Below are positions 22,755-28,750 of a stretch of 28,750 bases of DNA, in pieces. This stretch comes from Actinomycetota bacterium. Lineage in GTDB: Bacteria; Actinomycetota; Thermoleophilia; Gaiellales; Gaiellaceae. The translations under genes were made by a program, and so were the position numbers. Positions within the stretch are counted from its first letter, which is position 1, and each line of letters starts with the position of its first letter. Under the pieces are notes generated by a model. That model made no database searches, was not told where the DNA came from, and saw only the letters and a program-made list of their open reading frames with translations. Location of the stretch: contig VAXK01000010.1 in NCBI GenBank assembly GCA_005885565.1, positions 1-28,750 of the forward strand. Reading direction: 5' to 3'.

Positions 22755-23057
22755 TCACGGGCGGTCCGCGAGCCGGTAGACGAAGCGCAGCGCCTGCCAG
22801 TTCTCGTCGATCGCGCAACTCTTGTTGTCGACGAGGCCCGCGTCGAAGCCGATCTGCTGCACGGCCTCGAAGTCGAGGTCGGTCTCGATCCGCGACGCCT
22901 TCTTCGGCCACGCGATCCACAGGCCGTCGGCCGGGGCCAGGGTCTCCTTCAGCGCGCCGAAGCGCGCCGCGAGCTCCGCTCGCGAGGCGGTGAAGAACAC
23001 CGTCACCGCAGCGCCCGGCTTCGCGCCGAGCTTCCGGCTCAGGAGCGGGCCCGCCAC
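22755..23057 (-). CDS. DUF3052-like protein, internally shortened
   Basis: About 100 residues. The N-terminus LSRKLGAKPGAAV and the C-terminal half (DGLWIAWPKKASRIETDLDF, AGLVDNKSCAIDENWQALRF) match DUF3052 proteins of actinobacteria, whose function is unknown. Family members are usually about 130-150 residues, with a strand-helix segment between the 'KPG' start and the 'VFFTASRAEL' strand. Here those two are fused directly, so about 35-40 residues seem to be missing in frame. The start may be GTG at 23057 or, as in neighbouring genes, CTG at 23042, which overlaps the epimerase stop as CTGA. It is last in a three-gene operon. Confidence 0.68.
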   Translation of the reverse strand: MAGPLLSRKLGAKPGAAVTVFFTASRAELAARFGALKETLAPADGLWIAWPKKASRIETDLDFEAVQQIGFDAGLVDNKSCAIDENWQALRFVYRLADRP

Positions 23058-23995
23058 GCTTCGAGGAGCTCCCGCTCGCGCTGGGGCGCGAGACCGGCCT
23101 CGGGCTCGTGGTCGCCGGCCCGCGTCGCGGCCCAAGCGGCCGTGTCGCGCACGGTGTCGGCCACGGGCCGGAACGTGAGCCCGGCGGCCACCGCGCGTGA
23201 CACGTCGGCGTGGTGCATGCCGATCCACGCGGGATCGGCGAGCCAGAGCGGCAGCTCCATCCACTCGCCGACGCCCTGCTCGTGGAGGAACGAGTCCGTG
23301 ACCCACGCCACGCGGGCCCCCGCGAGCAGTTCACCCATCGACACGCCCTCGTTCGTCGCGTTGAACGCGCCCGTGCGACCCTCCTCGACGAGCCGCAGGA
23401 TCCACGGCGCGAGGTCGCGCGCGTCCACGAACTGGACGCGGCGCTCCGGTGGGCCGGGCGCGAGGATCTCGCCGCCGCGCGCAAGGCGCTCGGGCCAGTA
23501 GGTGAACCGGTCGGTCGGGTCGTGCGGGCCTACGATGAGCCCCGGCCGGACGATCAGGGCGCGGCCAGGGAACGCGTCCGCGACGATCCGCTCGCACTCG
23601 GCCTTGCGCGAGCCGTATGTCTCCATGTCGTCGTCGCCCATCGTCGGCTCGTACTCCCGCAGTGGCGCCGACTCGGCGATCCCCGGCACGCTGAAGTCTC
23701 GGTAGACCGAGATGCTGGAGACGAAGGTGTAGTGGCCGACGCCCGCCAGCGCCTCCGTCGAGAGCCGCACGTGCCGAGGCACGCGCGCGGGGACGTCGAG
23801 AACCGCGTCGAACTGCCGTCCCCGAAGCCCCGCGAGATCGCCGTCGCGGTCGCCGACGATCCGCTCCACCTCGGGAAAGAGCTCCGGGTTCGTCAGGCCC
23901 CGGTTGAAGAGCGTGACCTCGTGCCCGCCCGCGAGCGCAGCCTCGACGACCTGCCGGCCGAGGAAGCCGGTGCCGCCGAAGACGAGGAGCTTCAA
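23039..23995 (-). CDS. NAD-dependent epimerase/dehydratase family protein
   Basis: A 318-residue extended short-chain dehydrogenase. The dinucleotide-binding motif is GGTGFLG at residues 7-13, in LLVFGGTGFLGRQVVEAAL. The catalytic pair is Y127 and K131 (YGSRK), with S93/S94 in YTFVSSISVY completing the triad. RPGLIVGPHDPTDRFTYW is the conserved nucleotide-sugar-type loop. The closest types by eye are plant CSP41/isoflavone-reductase-like and bacterial sugar epimerases; no substrate can be named. The start is TTG at 23995, overlapping the desulfurase stop as TTGA and placing the Rossmann strand at residue 2. Confidence 0.9.
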   Translation of the reverse strand: MKLLVFGGTGFLGRQVVEAALAGGHEVTLFNRGLTNPELFPEVERIVGDRDGDLAGLRGRQFDAVLDVPARVPRHVRLSTEALAGVGHYTFVSSISVYRDFSVPGIAESAPLREYEPTMGDDDMETYGSRKAECERIVADAFPGRALIVRPGLIVGPHDPTDRFTYWPERLARGGEILAPGPPERRVQFVDARDLAPWILRLVEEGRTGAFNATNEGVSMGELLAGARVAWVTDSFLHEQGVGEWMELPLWLADPAWIGMHHADVSRAVAAGLTFRPVADTVRDTAAWAATRAGDHEPEAGLAPQRERELLEAWRARS

Positions 23996-25155
23996 AGCTC
24001 GCCGAGGGCCGCGAGCAGCCGGTCGACCTCCTCGGCGGTGTTGTAGTGGACGATCCCGGCCCGGACCGCGCCTCCGTCCTCGAGCCCGAGCCGCTTCATC
24101 ACCTCGAGCGCATAGTAGTTCCCGTGCCACACCGCGACGTCGCGCTCGCCGAGGAAGACCGCGACCTCCTGCGGCGTCCGCCCGGCGACCGTGAACGCGA
24201 ACGTCGGCACCCGGTCTTCCATCGTCGGGAGCCCGTACAGTCGGCAGCTCTCCGGCAGGCCAGCGAGGAAGCGCTCGCCGAGCTCGCGCTCCCAGCTTCG
24301 GATCGCGTCCCAGCCGATCGAGCCGAGGTAGTCGGCCGCAGCGACGAAGCCCGCGAGGAGCTCGTGCGGAAGCGTCCCCGTCTCGTAGCGGTGGCCGAGC
24401 GGCTCGTTCGGCGCGGGGCGCACCTTGTACGGCCGCCAGCGCTCGAGCAGCTCCGCTCGGCCGAACGCGAGGCCGAGGTGCGGCCCGCAGAACTTGTAGG
24501 GCGAGCAGATCAGCACGTCGACGTCGGCCTCGGAGACGTCGATCGGGCCGTGCGGCGCGTAGTGGACGGCGTCGACCCACGCGAGCGCCCCCGCCGCGTG
24601 CGCGAGCTCCGCGATGCCGGCCACGTCCGTCACGGTCCCGACGGCATTGGACGCCCACGGGAACGCGACGACGCGCGTCCGCTCGCCGAGCTGCCGCTCC
24701 AGGTCTGCGAGGTCGAGCGTGCAGTCGTCGCGGATGTCGGCGAACCGCACGACGAGGTCGTGGTCGCGGGCGAGCTCGAGCCACGGCGCGACGTTCGCGT
24801 CGTGGTCGAGCCGCGTCACGACGACCTCGTCGCCCGCGCTCCACTCACGGGCCGCCGCCCGGCTGAGGGCGAAGTTGAGCGTCGTCATGTTGGCGCCGAA
24901 CACCACCTCCTCGGGTGAGCAGCCGAGCCAGCCGGCGCCCGTGAGGCGCGCGCTCGCGACGAGCGTGTCGGTCGCGCGGCTCGTCGAGTACTCGCCGCCC
25001 ACGTTTGCGTTCTCCTCGCGTAGGTAGGACGCGATCGCCTCGATCACCTCGTCGGGCACCTGCGTCCCGCCCGGCCCGTCGAAGAAGGCGAGCGGCGTGC
25101 GAAGCGCCGAGAAGCGCGCCCGCACCGCCTCGACGTCGAACGCGACCGTGCTCAC
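23992..25155 (-). CDS. Cysteine-desulfurase-like PLP enzyme (class V aminotransferase fold)
   Basis: A 387-residue pyridoxal-phosphate protein. The cofactor lysine is K221 in ICSPYKFCGPHLG, preceded by the PLP-contact D195 and H198 of WVDAVHYAPHG. N-terminal blocks FFDGPGGTQVPDEVIEAI and NVGGEYSTSRATD are typical of the 'cysteine desulfurase-like' subfamily. The flexible catalytic-cysteine loop of IscS/SufS is not evident, so sulfur transfer is doubtful and the reaction is unknown. The start is GTG at 25155, seven bases after the -10 hexamer TACGCT, giving a leaderless mRNA. It heads the operon with the epimerase and DUF3052 genes. Confidence 0.9.
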   Translation of the reverse strand: MSTVAFDVEAVRARFSALRTPLAFFDGPGGTQVPDEVIEAIASYLREENANVGGEYSTSRATDTLVASARLTGAGWLGCSPEEVVFGANMTTLNFALSRAAAREWSAGDEVVVTRLDHDANVAPWLELARDHDLVVRFADIRDDCTLDLADLERQLGERTRVVAFPWASNAVGTVTDVAGIAELAHAAGALAWVDAVHYAPHGPIDVSEADVDVLICSPYKFCGPHLGLAFGRAELLERWRPYKVRPAPNEPLGHRYETGTLPHELLAGFVAAADYLGSIGWDAIRSWERELGERFLAGLPESCRLYGLPTMEDRVPTFAFTVAGRTPQEVAVFLGERDVAVWHGNYYALEVMKRLGLEDGGAVRAGIVHYNTAEEVDRLLAALGEL

Positions 25156-25161
25156 GCGGGC

Positions 25162-25168
25162 TAGCGTA
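25162..25168. promoter_or_regulatory. Overlapping divergent -10 elements (TAGCGTA)
   Basis: The seven bases TAGCGTA hold TAGCGT on the plus strand (25162-25167) and TACGCT on the minus strand (25168-25163). The minus hexamer is seven bases before the desulfurase-like GTG; the plus hexamer is eleven bases before the lipoprotein GTG. With only 23 bases between the start codons, this must be a shared bidirectional promoter. Confidence 0.55.
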
Positions 25169-25178
25169 TCCGGCTGTC

Positions 25179-25661
25179 GTGCGACCGCGCTTCGCCGGGC
25201 TGTTCGTCGTCGTCGCCCTCCTGGCCGGCTGTGGCCACCATGCTGCGGCCATCGCGCACGTGGCGCCGACCGCGCTCGGGCGCAGCTTCCTCGTCGGTCT
25301 TCCCGGAAAGCCCAACTCACGCTATGTGCGACTGGTTCGCCGCGAAGCGCTCGCCGCTCGGGCCGAGGCGGTCGACGTCCGGGCCGTCGGCGGCGCGGCC
25401 GCCGCGACACTCGCAGTCTCGGATCCGGCGGCGTTCCTCGAGCACCGGCTGAAGCGCTTCCTCGTCCGGACGCTCCTCGCGCGCCGGCAGGACGCCTATC
25501 TCCGGGTCGTCGACGGACGCGGCCGCCGCGTCCTGGAGTGGTCGTGGTCTCACGAAGGGCCGTCCGGTTCGCTCTGGATCAGGCCCGACGTCCTCGAGTG
25601 CAGCCCGATCCAGCCGATCGGCATTCCGGTCGGAGCGACGTACTCGCGCTGCCCCGCATAG
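25179..25661 (+). CDS. Lipoprotein of unknown function
   Basis: A 160-residue exported lipoprotein. RPRF, a hydrophobic stretch and the lipobox LLAGC give an acylated cysteine at residue 18. The mature domain has alternating strands and helices (ARAEAVDVRAVGG, FLEHRLKRFLVRTLLARRQ, AYLRVVDGRGRRVLEWSWS) and two further cysteines near the end (LECSP, YSRCPA) that may pair. I recognise no family. The start is GTG at 25179, just downstream of the shared divergent promoter. It ends 41 bases before the next plus-strand gene. Confidence 0.75.
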   Translation: MRPRFAGLFVVVALLAGCGHHAAAIAHVAPTALGRSFLVGLPGKPNSRYVRLVRREALAARAEAVDVRAVGGAAAATLAVSDPAAFLEHRLKRFLVRTLLARRQDAYLRVVDGRGRRVLEWSWSHEGPSGSLWIRPDVLECSPIQPIGIPVGATYSRCPA

Positions 25662-25702
25662 AGGAGCCCTGACGTCCGGCGGCGAAGGTAGGGTCCGCTG
25701 CA

Positions 25703-25879
25703 ATGCGACGCCTGCGGTCTCTCAGCGAAGCAGAGTGTTATGCCCGTTGCTACGGGCCCGGCGAGGCCGTGCGGATCGTGCGCGTGACGCGACGCCGCTC
25801 GTACGCGCGCATGTCGGGCGAGGAGCTCCGTCGCCTCTTCGAGCTGCGGCTCGACCTGCGCGAGCCCGAAGCCGCCTGA
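25703..25879 (+). CDS. Small basic hypothetical protein, 58 residues
   Basis: A short reading frame coding for MRRLRSLSEAECYARCYGP, a VRIVRVTRRR strand and an acidic-basic helix SGEELRRLFELRLDLREPE. I recognise no family, but three things support it. A TAGGGT -10 hexamer (25689-25694) lies eight bases before the ATG, the spacing seen for other leaderless genes here. The helix pattern is regular. The stop overlaps the probable CTG start of mug as CTGA. Confidence 0.6.
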   Translation: MRRLRSLSEAECYARCYGPGEAVRIVRVTRRRSYARMSGEELRRLFELRLDLREPEAA

Positions 25880-26363
25880 ACTCCACCAGCGCGGTCCCGG
25901 ACGTGCTCGAGCCGGGGCTTCGGGTGATCTTCTGCGGCATCAACCCGGGCCGCGTCTCGGCCGCGGCGGGCGCGCACTTCGCGAACCCGCGCAACGACTT
26001 CTGGCGGCTGCTCCACGCGGCCGGCTTCACGCCACGCCTCCTCGACCCTGGTGAGCAGTTCGAGGCGCCGCGCTACGGGATCGGCCTGACGAACGCGGCG
26101 TTCCGGACGACGCCCGGCTCCGGAGATCTTCGCCGCGCCGATTTCGCAGGAGCGGCGGAGAGGCTGGAGCGGATCGCACACGACCTGTCGGCAAGGAGGC
26201 CTACCGCGGCGCGTTCGGCGAGCGACCGCAGCTCGGCCTCCAGGAGCGTCGCCTCGGCGAGACGTTGCTCTTTGTCGTCCCGTCGACGTCGCCGGCGAAT
26301 GCGGCGGTGGGCTGGGAGGAGAGGCTGGGCTGGTTCCGCGAACTGCGGCGTCTACTGGCCTGA
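25876..26363 (+). pseudogene. mug: Mug-type G/U mismatch DNA glycosylase, frameshifted
   Basis: A Mug/MUG-type uracil-DNA glycosylase that would remove U or T from G mismatches. The first frame reads LRVIFCGINPGRVSAAAG (active-site GINPG loop), HFANPRNDFWRLLHAAGF, GIGLTNAAFRTTPGSGDL and a helix ending RIAHDL. At about 26188 the family resumes in another frame with GKEAYRGAFGERPQLGLQER, then LLFVVPSTSPANAAV and a stop at 26361-26363. Homologues have about eight residues (RPRALAFV-like) between the two, so some 22-25 bases seem lost, breaking the frame. The probable start is CTG at 25876 (CTGA overlap with the previous stop); GTG at 25909 is an alternative. It is either a dead gene or a sequence error. 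Confidence 0.8.
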
Positions 26364-26480
26364 GGTCTCGGCGGCGCGCTTCGCCTCGAGTTCAGCCTCG
26401 CCCTTCGCGACGAGCTCACGCAGCTTGCGAACCTGCTCCTCGCCACGCCTGCGCCACGCCTCGAGCTCCTCAGGGCTCAT
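26352..26480 (-). CDS. Tiny charged helical protein, 42 residues
   Basis: A short frame that reads MSPEELEAWRRRGEEQVRKL and continues as a single highly charged helix ending KRAAETSGQ. It could bind a partner by coiled coil. ATG at 26480 is chosen because AAGGGGA lies four bases upstream; an ATG at 26507 would add a lysine/arginine stretch. It starts inside the end of the preceding 48-residue gene and its stop overlaps the end of the mug remnant by 12 bases on the opposite strand. The assignment rests on the ribosome-binding site and coupling, not on a known family. Confidence 0.5.
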   Translation of the reverse strand: MSPEELEAWRRRGEEQVRKLRELVAKGEAELEAKRAAETSGQ

Positions 26481-26616
26481 CGTCCCCTTCTTCCTCTTCC
26501 GTTTCATCCTCGTCCTCCAGGATCGCTCGGATGTGGTCGACGCCCACGCGGATGTCGGCGAGGGCTCCCATGATAGTGAGCACCTCGCCGCGGTAGATCC
26601 CCATTTCCTCGGGCAT
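26470..26616 (-). CDS. Tiny acidic protein, 48 residues
   Basis: A short frame coding for MPEEMGIYRGEVLTIMGALA, a helix DIRVGVDHIRAILEDEDE and a run of glutamates. A short helix with an acidic tail of this kind recurs in actinobacterial small proteins, from memory, but I know no function. ATG at 26616 or 26604 may start it. It overlaps the next small gene (same strand, another frame) by 11 bases, and lies 55 bases downstream of nadE with a hairpin between. Confidence is moderate because there is no strong ribosome-binding site. Confidence 0.5.
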   Translation of the reverse strand: MPEEMGIYRGEVLTIMGALADIRVGVDHIRAILEDEDETEEEEGDDEP

Positions 26617-26627
26617 CGCGAGATGCT

Positions 26628-26648
26628 CGCTGCGCGAGGGCCGCAGCG
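26628..26648 (-). terminator. Hairpin downstream of nadE
   Basis: CGCTGCG pairs with CGCAGCG around a 7-base loop, 24 bases after the nadE stop. No T-run follows. A smaller TGGCC/GGCCA hairpin lies nearer the stop. It may end nadE transcription or partly separate it from the two small genes. Confidence 0.45.
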
Positions 26649-26671
26649 CAAGATGGCCGGAGAGGCCAGGT

Positions 26672-28450
26672 CTAGTCGCGCCAGCGGTTCGTGATCGGCG
26701 TGCGCCGGTCGCGGCCGAACGCCTTCGGGCGCAGCTTCACGCCCGGCGGGGCCTGACGGCGCTTGTACTCGGCGCGGTCGATCATCGCGATCGCGCGGTC
26801 GACCACGTCGCGGTCGAAGCCGTCGCCGGTCAGCTCCTCGCGCGACCGGTCCTGCTCGACGTACGCCTCGAGCACCCGGTCGAGCGCGGGGTAGGGCGGG
26901 AGCGAGTCCTCGTCGAGCTGGTCCGCGCGCAGCTCCGCGCTCGGCGCCCGGTCGACGATCGACTGCGGGATCATCTCGCGCTTAGGCGTCGCTTGCGACG
27001 CCGCTGAAGAGCCCGCGCCGGCTTCGCCGGCGCGGGCGACCTCGAAGCGCTCGTTCAGGTGTCGCGCGAGCCGGAACACGTCCGTCTTGAACACGTCTTT
27101 GAGGAGCGCAAAGCCGCCGGCCATGTCCCCGTAGAGGGTGGCGTAGCCGACCGAGAGCTCCGATTTGTTCCCCGTCGCGACGAGGAGCCAGCCGAACTTG
27201 TTCGAGAGCGCCATCAGCAGCACGCCGCGCGTCCGCGCCTGCACGTTCTCCTCGGTGAGATCCGGCTCGCGCTCGCCGAAGACCGGAGCAAGGGTCGCCC
27301 GGAACTCCTCTACGATCGGCTCGATCGGAAGCTCCGTGAACGGGCACCCGAGGCCTTCCGCGAGCCGGCGCGCGTCGCTCCGGGTGGCCTCCGACGAGAA
27401 CTGCGACGGCATCGACACGCAGTGCACGCGCTCCGGCCCGAGCGCCTCCGTCGCGAGCGCCGCGACGAGGGCCGAGTCGATCCCGCCCGAGACGCCGACG
27501 ACGACCTCGCGGAAGCCGTTCTTCTCCACGTAGTCGCTCAAGCCGAGCTCGAGCGCGAGGCGCATCTGCTCCAGGTCGTCGAGCGGCTCCGCGACCACCG
27601 GCTCGACGTGCCGCCCGTCCCGCGACGGCTGCGGCGAGCCGACGTGGACGACCTCCGCCTGCGGCGTGCCGCGCTCCCGCGCCAGCGCTCGCCGCCGCAC
27701 GTCGCTGAGCCGGCGCGCAAAGACCTCCTCCGGGTCGACGTCGACGACGAGCAGGCACTCCTCGAAGCCCGGCGCGCGCGCGAGGACCGTGCCCTCGTCG
27801 TCGAGCACGAGCGAGTGCCCGTCGAAAACGAGCTCGTCCTGGCCGCCGACGGCGTTGCAGAAGGCGAGGAAGCAGGCGTTGTCGCGCGCGCGGGTGACGA
27901 GCATCTCCTCGCGCTCGCGGTCCTTGCCGACGTGGAACGGCGAGGCCGAGATGTTGGCGATCAGCTCGGCGCCCGCGAGCGCGAGGTCGGTCGCCGGCGG
28001 CCCCGGCTGCCACACGTCCTCGCAGATCGTCGGCCCGACGAGCGTGCGGCCGTGCTCGAGGAGGAGCAGGTCGTTCCCGGGGGCGAAGTAGCGGTCCTCG
28101 TCGAAGACGCCGTAGTTCGGCAGGAAGCGCTTGCGGTAGCGCGCCTTGACCTCGCCGCCCGCGCAGACCGCGCACGCGTTGAAGAGGTCGCGCTCGAGAA
28201 GCGGCACGCCGACGAGGGCGACCACGCCACGAGCGGCGCGCGCGATCTCGTTCAGCGTCCGCTCCGCCGCGCGGACGAAGCTCGGCCGGAGCAGGAGATC
28301 CTCGGGCGGGTAGCCGGTGACGACGAGCTCGGGGAAGAGGACGAGGTCGGCGCCCTCCCCCTTCGCCTCCTCGAGCCGGGCGAGGACGCGGTCGCGGTTT
28401 CCGTCGAGGTCGCCGACGACGGAGTTGATCTGCGCGAGCGCGAGCCTCAT
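26672..28450 (-). CDS. nadE: Glutamine-dependent NAD+ synthetase
   Basis: A 592-residue two-domain enzyme for the last step of NAD synthesis. The N-terminal nitrilase-type glutaminase has the triad E41 (FPELVVTGY), K107 (RYRKRFLPN) and C143 (PTICEDVW). The C-terminal synthetase has the PP-loop SGGIDS at 321-326, then STHEGN-like ATGNKSELSVGYATLYGDMAGG. The end (PPYPALDRVLEAYVE, RAEYKRRQAPPGVKL, ITNRW) is standard. About 20 residues at 471-490 (ARAGEAGAGSSAASQATPKR) interrupt the usual 'NER-EMIPQS' stretch; the DNA there is a pair of perfect palindromes. The ATG at 28450 has GGAGG at good spacing, next to a long AT-rich dyad. Confidence 0.96.
   Translation of the reverse strand: MRLALAQINSVVGDLDGNRDRVLARLEEAKGEGADLVLFPELVVTGYPPEDLLLRPSFVRAAERTLNEIARAARGVVALVGVPLLERDLFNACAVCAGGEVKARYRKRFLPNYGVFDEDRYFAPGNDLLLLEHGRTLVGPTICEDVWQPGPPATDLALAGAELIANISASPFHVGKDREREEMLVTRARDNACFLAFCNAVGGQDELVFDGHSLVLDDEGTVLARAPGFEECLLVVDVDPEEVFARRLSDVRRRALARERGTPQAEVVHVGSPQPSRDGRHVEPVVAEPLDDLEQMRLALELGLSDYVEKNGFREVVVGVSGGIDSALVAALATEALGPERVHCVSMPSQFSSEATRSDARRLAEGLGCPFTELPIEPIVEEFRATLAPVFGEREPDLTEENVQARTRGVLLMALSNKFGWLLVATGNKSELSVGYATLYGDMAGGFALLKDVFKTDVFRLARHLNERFEVARAGEAGAGSSAASQATPKREMIPQSIVDRAPSAELRADQLDEDSLPPYPALDRVLEAYVEQDRSREELTGDGFDRDVVDRAIAMIDRAEYKRRQAPPGVKLRPKAFGRDRRTPITNRWRD
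26985..27037 (-). repeat. Two-hairpin palindromic element in frame inside nadE
   Basis: Hairpin 1 is GGCGTCGCTTGCGACGCC (26985-27002). Hairpin 2 has a perfect 12-bp stem, GCCCGCGCCGGC with its complement, around TTC (27011-27037). It codes for about 20 residues absent from NadE relatives, without breaking the frame. Hairpin 1 shares the CGCTTGCG apex with the one after htrA, with paired changes in the stem. Confidence 0.75.
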
Positions 28451-28458
28451 CGTCCTCC

Positions 28459-28483
28459 AGTTTTCGACTCTGAGTCTAAAACT
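28459..28483. promoter_or_regulatory. 25-bp AT-rich inverted repeat upstream of nadE, operator candidate
   Basis: Plus-strand arms AGTTTTCGACTC (28459-28470) and GAGTCTAAAACT (28472-28483) match at 11 of 12 positions around a central T. The arms are too close for a good RNA hairpin, so a DNA-binding dyad is more likely. It overlaps TANNNT hexamers (TAGTTT, TAGACT) that could be the nadE -10, and ends one base from the GGAGG of nadE. A repressor site for nadE is inferred. Confidence 0.55.
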
Positions 28484-28750
28484 AGCGTACCAGGCGAATG
28501 GCGTTCAGATCCCGCTCGCGGATCTCGTCCGCGCGGCGGATCAGGTCGTCGACGTCGTCGTGCTCGGCGTGGATGTAGCGGCCGGAGAGCGCGTCGGCTC
28601 TCCCGGACGCGAGCGCGCGGACGAGGCGCGGCGCGAGCTCGGGCGGCGTCCACGGCGCGTCGGCGGGGAACGAGGACGTCATGTCCGTCTGGACGAGGCC
28701 CGGTGAGATGACGAACACCGGGATCCGGCCTTCGAGCCGGCGGGCGAGGG
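28482..28750 (-). CDS. Short-chain dehydrogenase/reductase, C-terminal fragment (runs off window)
   Basis: The last 89 residues of an SDR protein; the start lies beyond the right edge. VFVISPGLVQTDMTSSFP is the 'PG.V.T.M' loop that follows the catalytic YxxxK in classical SDR enzymes. It is followed by WTPPELAPRLVRALASGRAD and the family's end region GRYIHAEHDDVDDLIRRAD. The catalytic residues and Rossmann motif are out of view. The stop TAG is 31 bases upstream of nadE on the same strand, within the long dyad, so the two could be cotranscribed. Confidence 0.8.
   Translation of the reverse strand, partial: LARRLEGRIPVFVISPGLVQTDMTSSFPADAPWTPPELAPRLVRALASGRADALSGRYIHAEHDDVDDLIRRADEIRERDLNAIRLVR

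Noticed and set aside
1..28750. CRISPR arrays, tRNA genes, insertion sequences or prophage genes
   Set aside because: No regularly spaced repeats, tRNA-like cloverleaf ends, transposase or phage proteins were seen on either strand.

Overview
The window is a gene-dense, high-GC stretch (about 70% G+C by eye) with almost no spare DNA. The protein families suggest a high-GC actinobacterium, possibly class Thermoleophilia (Gaiellales or Solirubrobacterales). They include a SigR/RsrA-type sigma/anti-sigma pair, YbdK ligase, a cysteine-desulfurase-like protein, a PRC-barrel-like protein, a LytR_C protein and DUF3052. The taxon is inference from gene content; no rRNA or tRNA gene is present to confirm it. 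The organism very probably makes selenocysteine, because the formate dehydrogenase reads through an in-frame UGA followed by a well-formed bacterial SECIS hairpin.

Layout, left to right. 1-4068 (minus): a membrane-bound formate dehydrogenase operon (fdnG-like selenoprotein, four-cluster ferredoxin subunit, NrfD anchor running off the left edge). 4109-6482: a YihY/BrkB membrane protein divergent from an HtrA-type protease, then a hairpin-rich intergenic stretch. 6483-8646: a P-loop kinase divergent from a small hypothetical protein, an interrupted YbdK ligase and a CxxC heavy-metal-binding protein. 8643-10032: a PRC-barrel-like protein divergent from sigR-rsrA, which carries its own predicted SigR promoter. 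10029-16390 (minus): an operon of amidohydrolase, three-subunit molybdenum hydroxylase, lytic transglycosylase, MobA-like nucleotidyltransferase and HTH/LytR_C protein. 16526-19712 (plus): acetate transporter, acetyl-CoA synthetase and a small exported protein. 19720-21778 (minus): thioesterase, M16 peptidase and PPOX-fold oxidase. 21794-22640: a frameshifted SIS-domain gene. 22755-25155 (minus): desulfurase-like enzyme, epimerase and shortened DUF3052 protein. 25179-26363 (plus): lipoprotein, a 58-residue protein and a frameshifted mug. 26352-28750 (minus): two tiny genes, nadE and the end of a short-chain dehydrogenase.

Three themes run across the window. (1) Genes are joined by 4-base stop/start overlaps of the form NTGA, and in several cases the overlapping start can only be CTG. 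(2) Most operon-head genes without a Shine-Dalgarno sequence have a TANNNT -10 element 6-8 bases before the start codon, which indicates leaderless transcription, sometimes in back-to-back divergent pairs. (3) A two-hairpin palindromic element occurs after htrA, and a related one sits in frame inside nadE. In addition, four genes (ybdK, SIS, DUF3052, mug) look internally shortened or interrupted. Either recent gene decay or sequence/assembly error could explain this.
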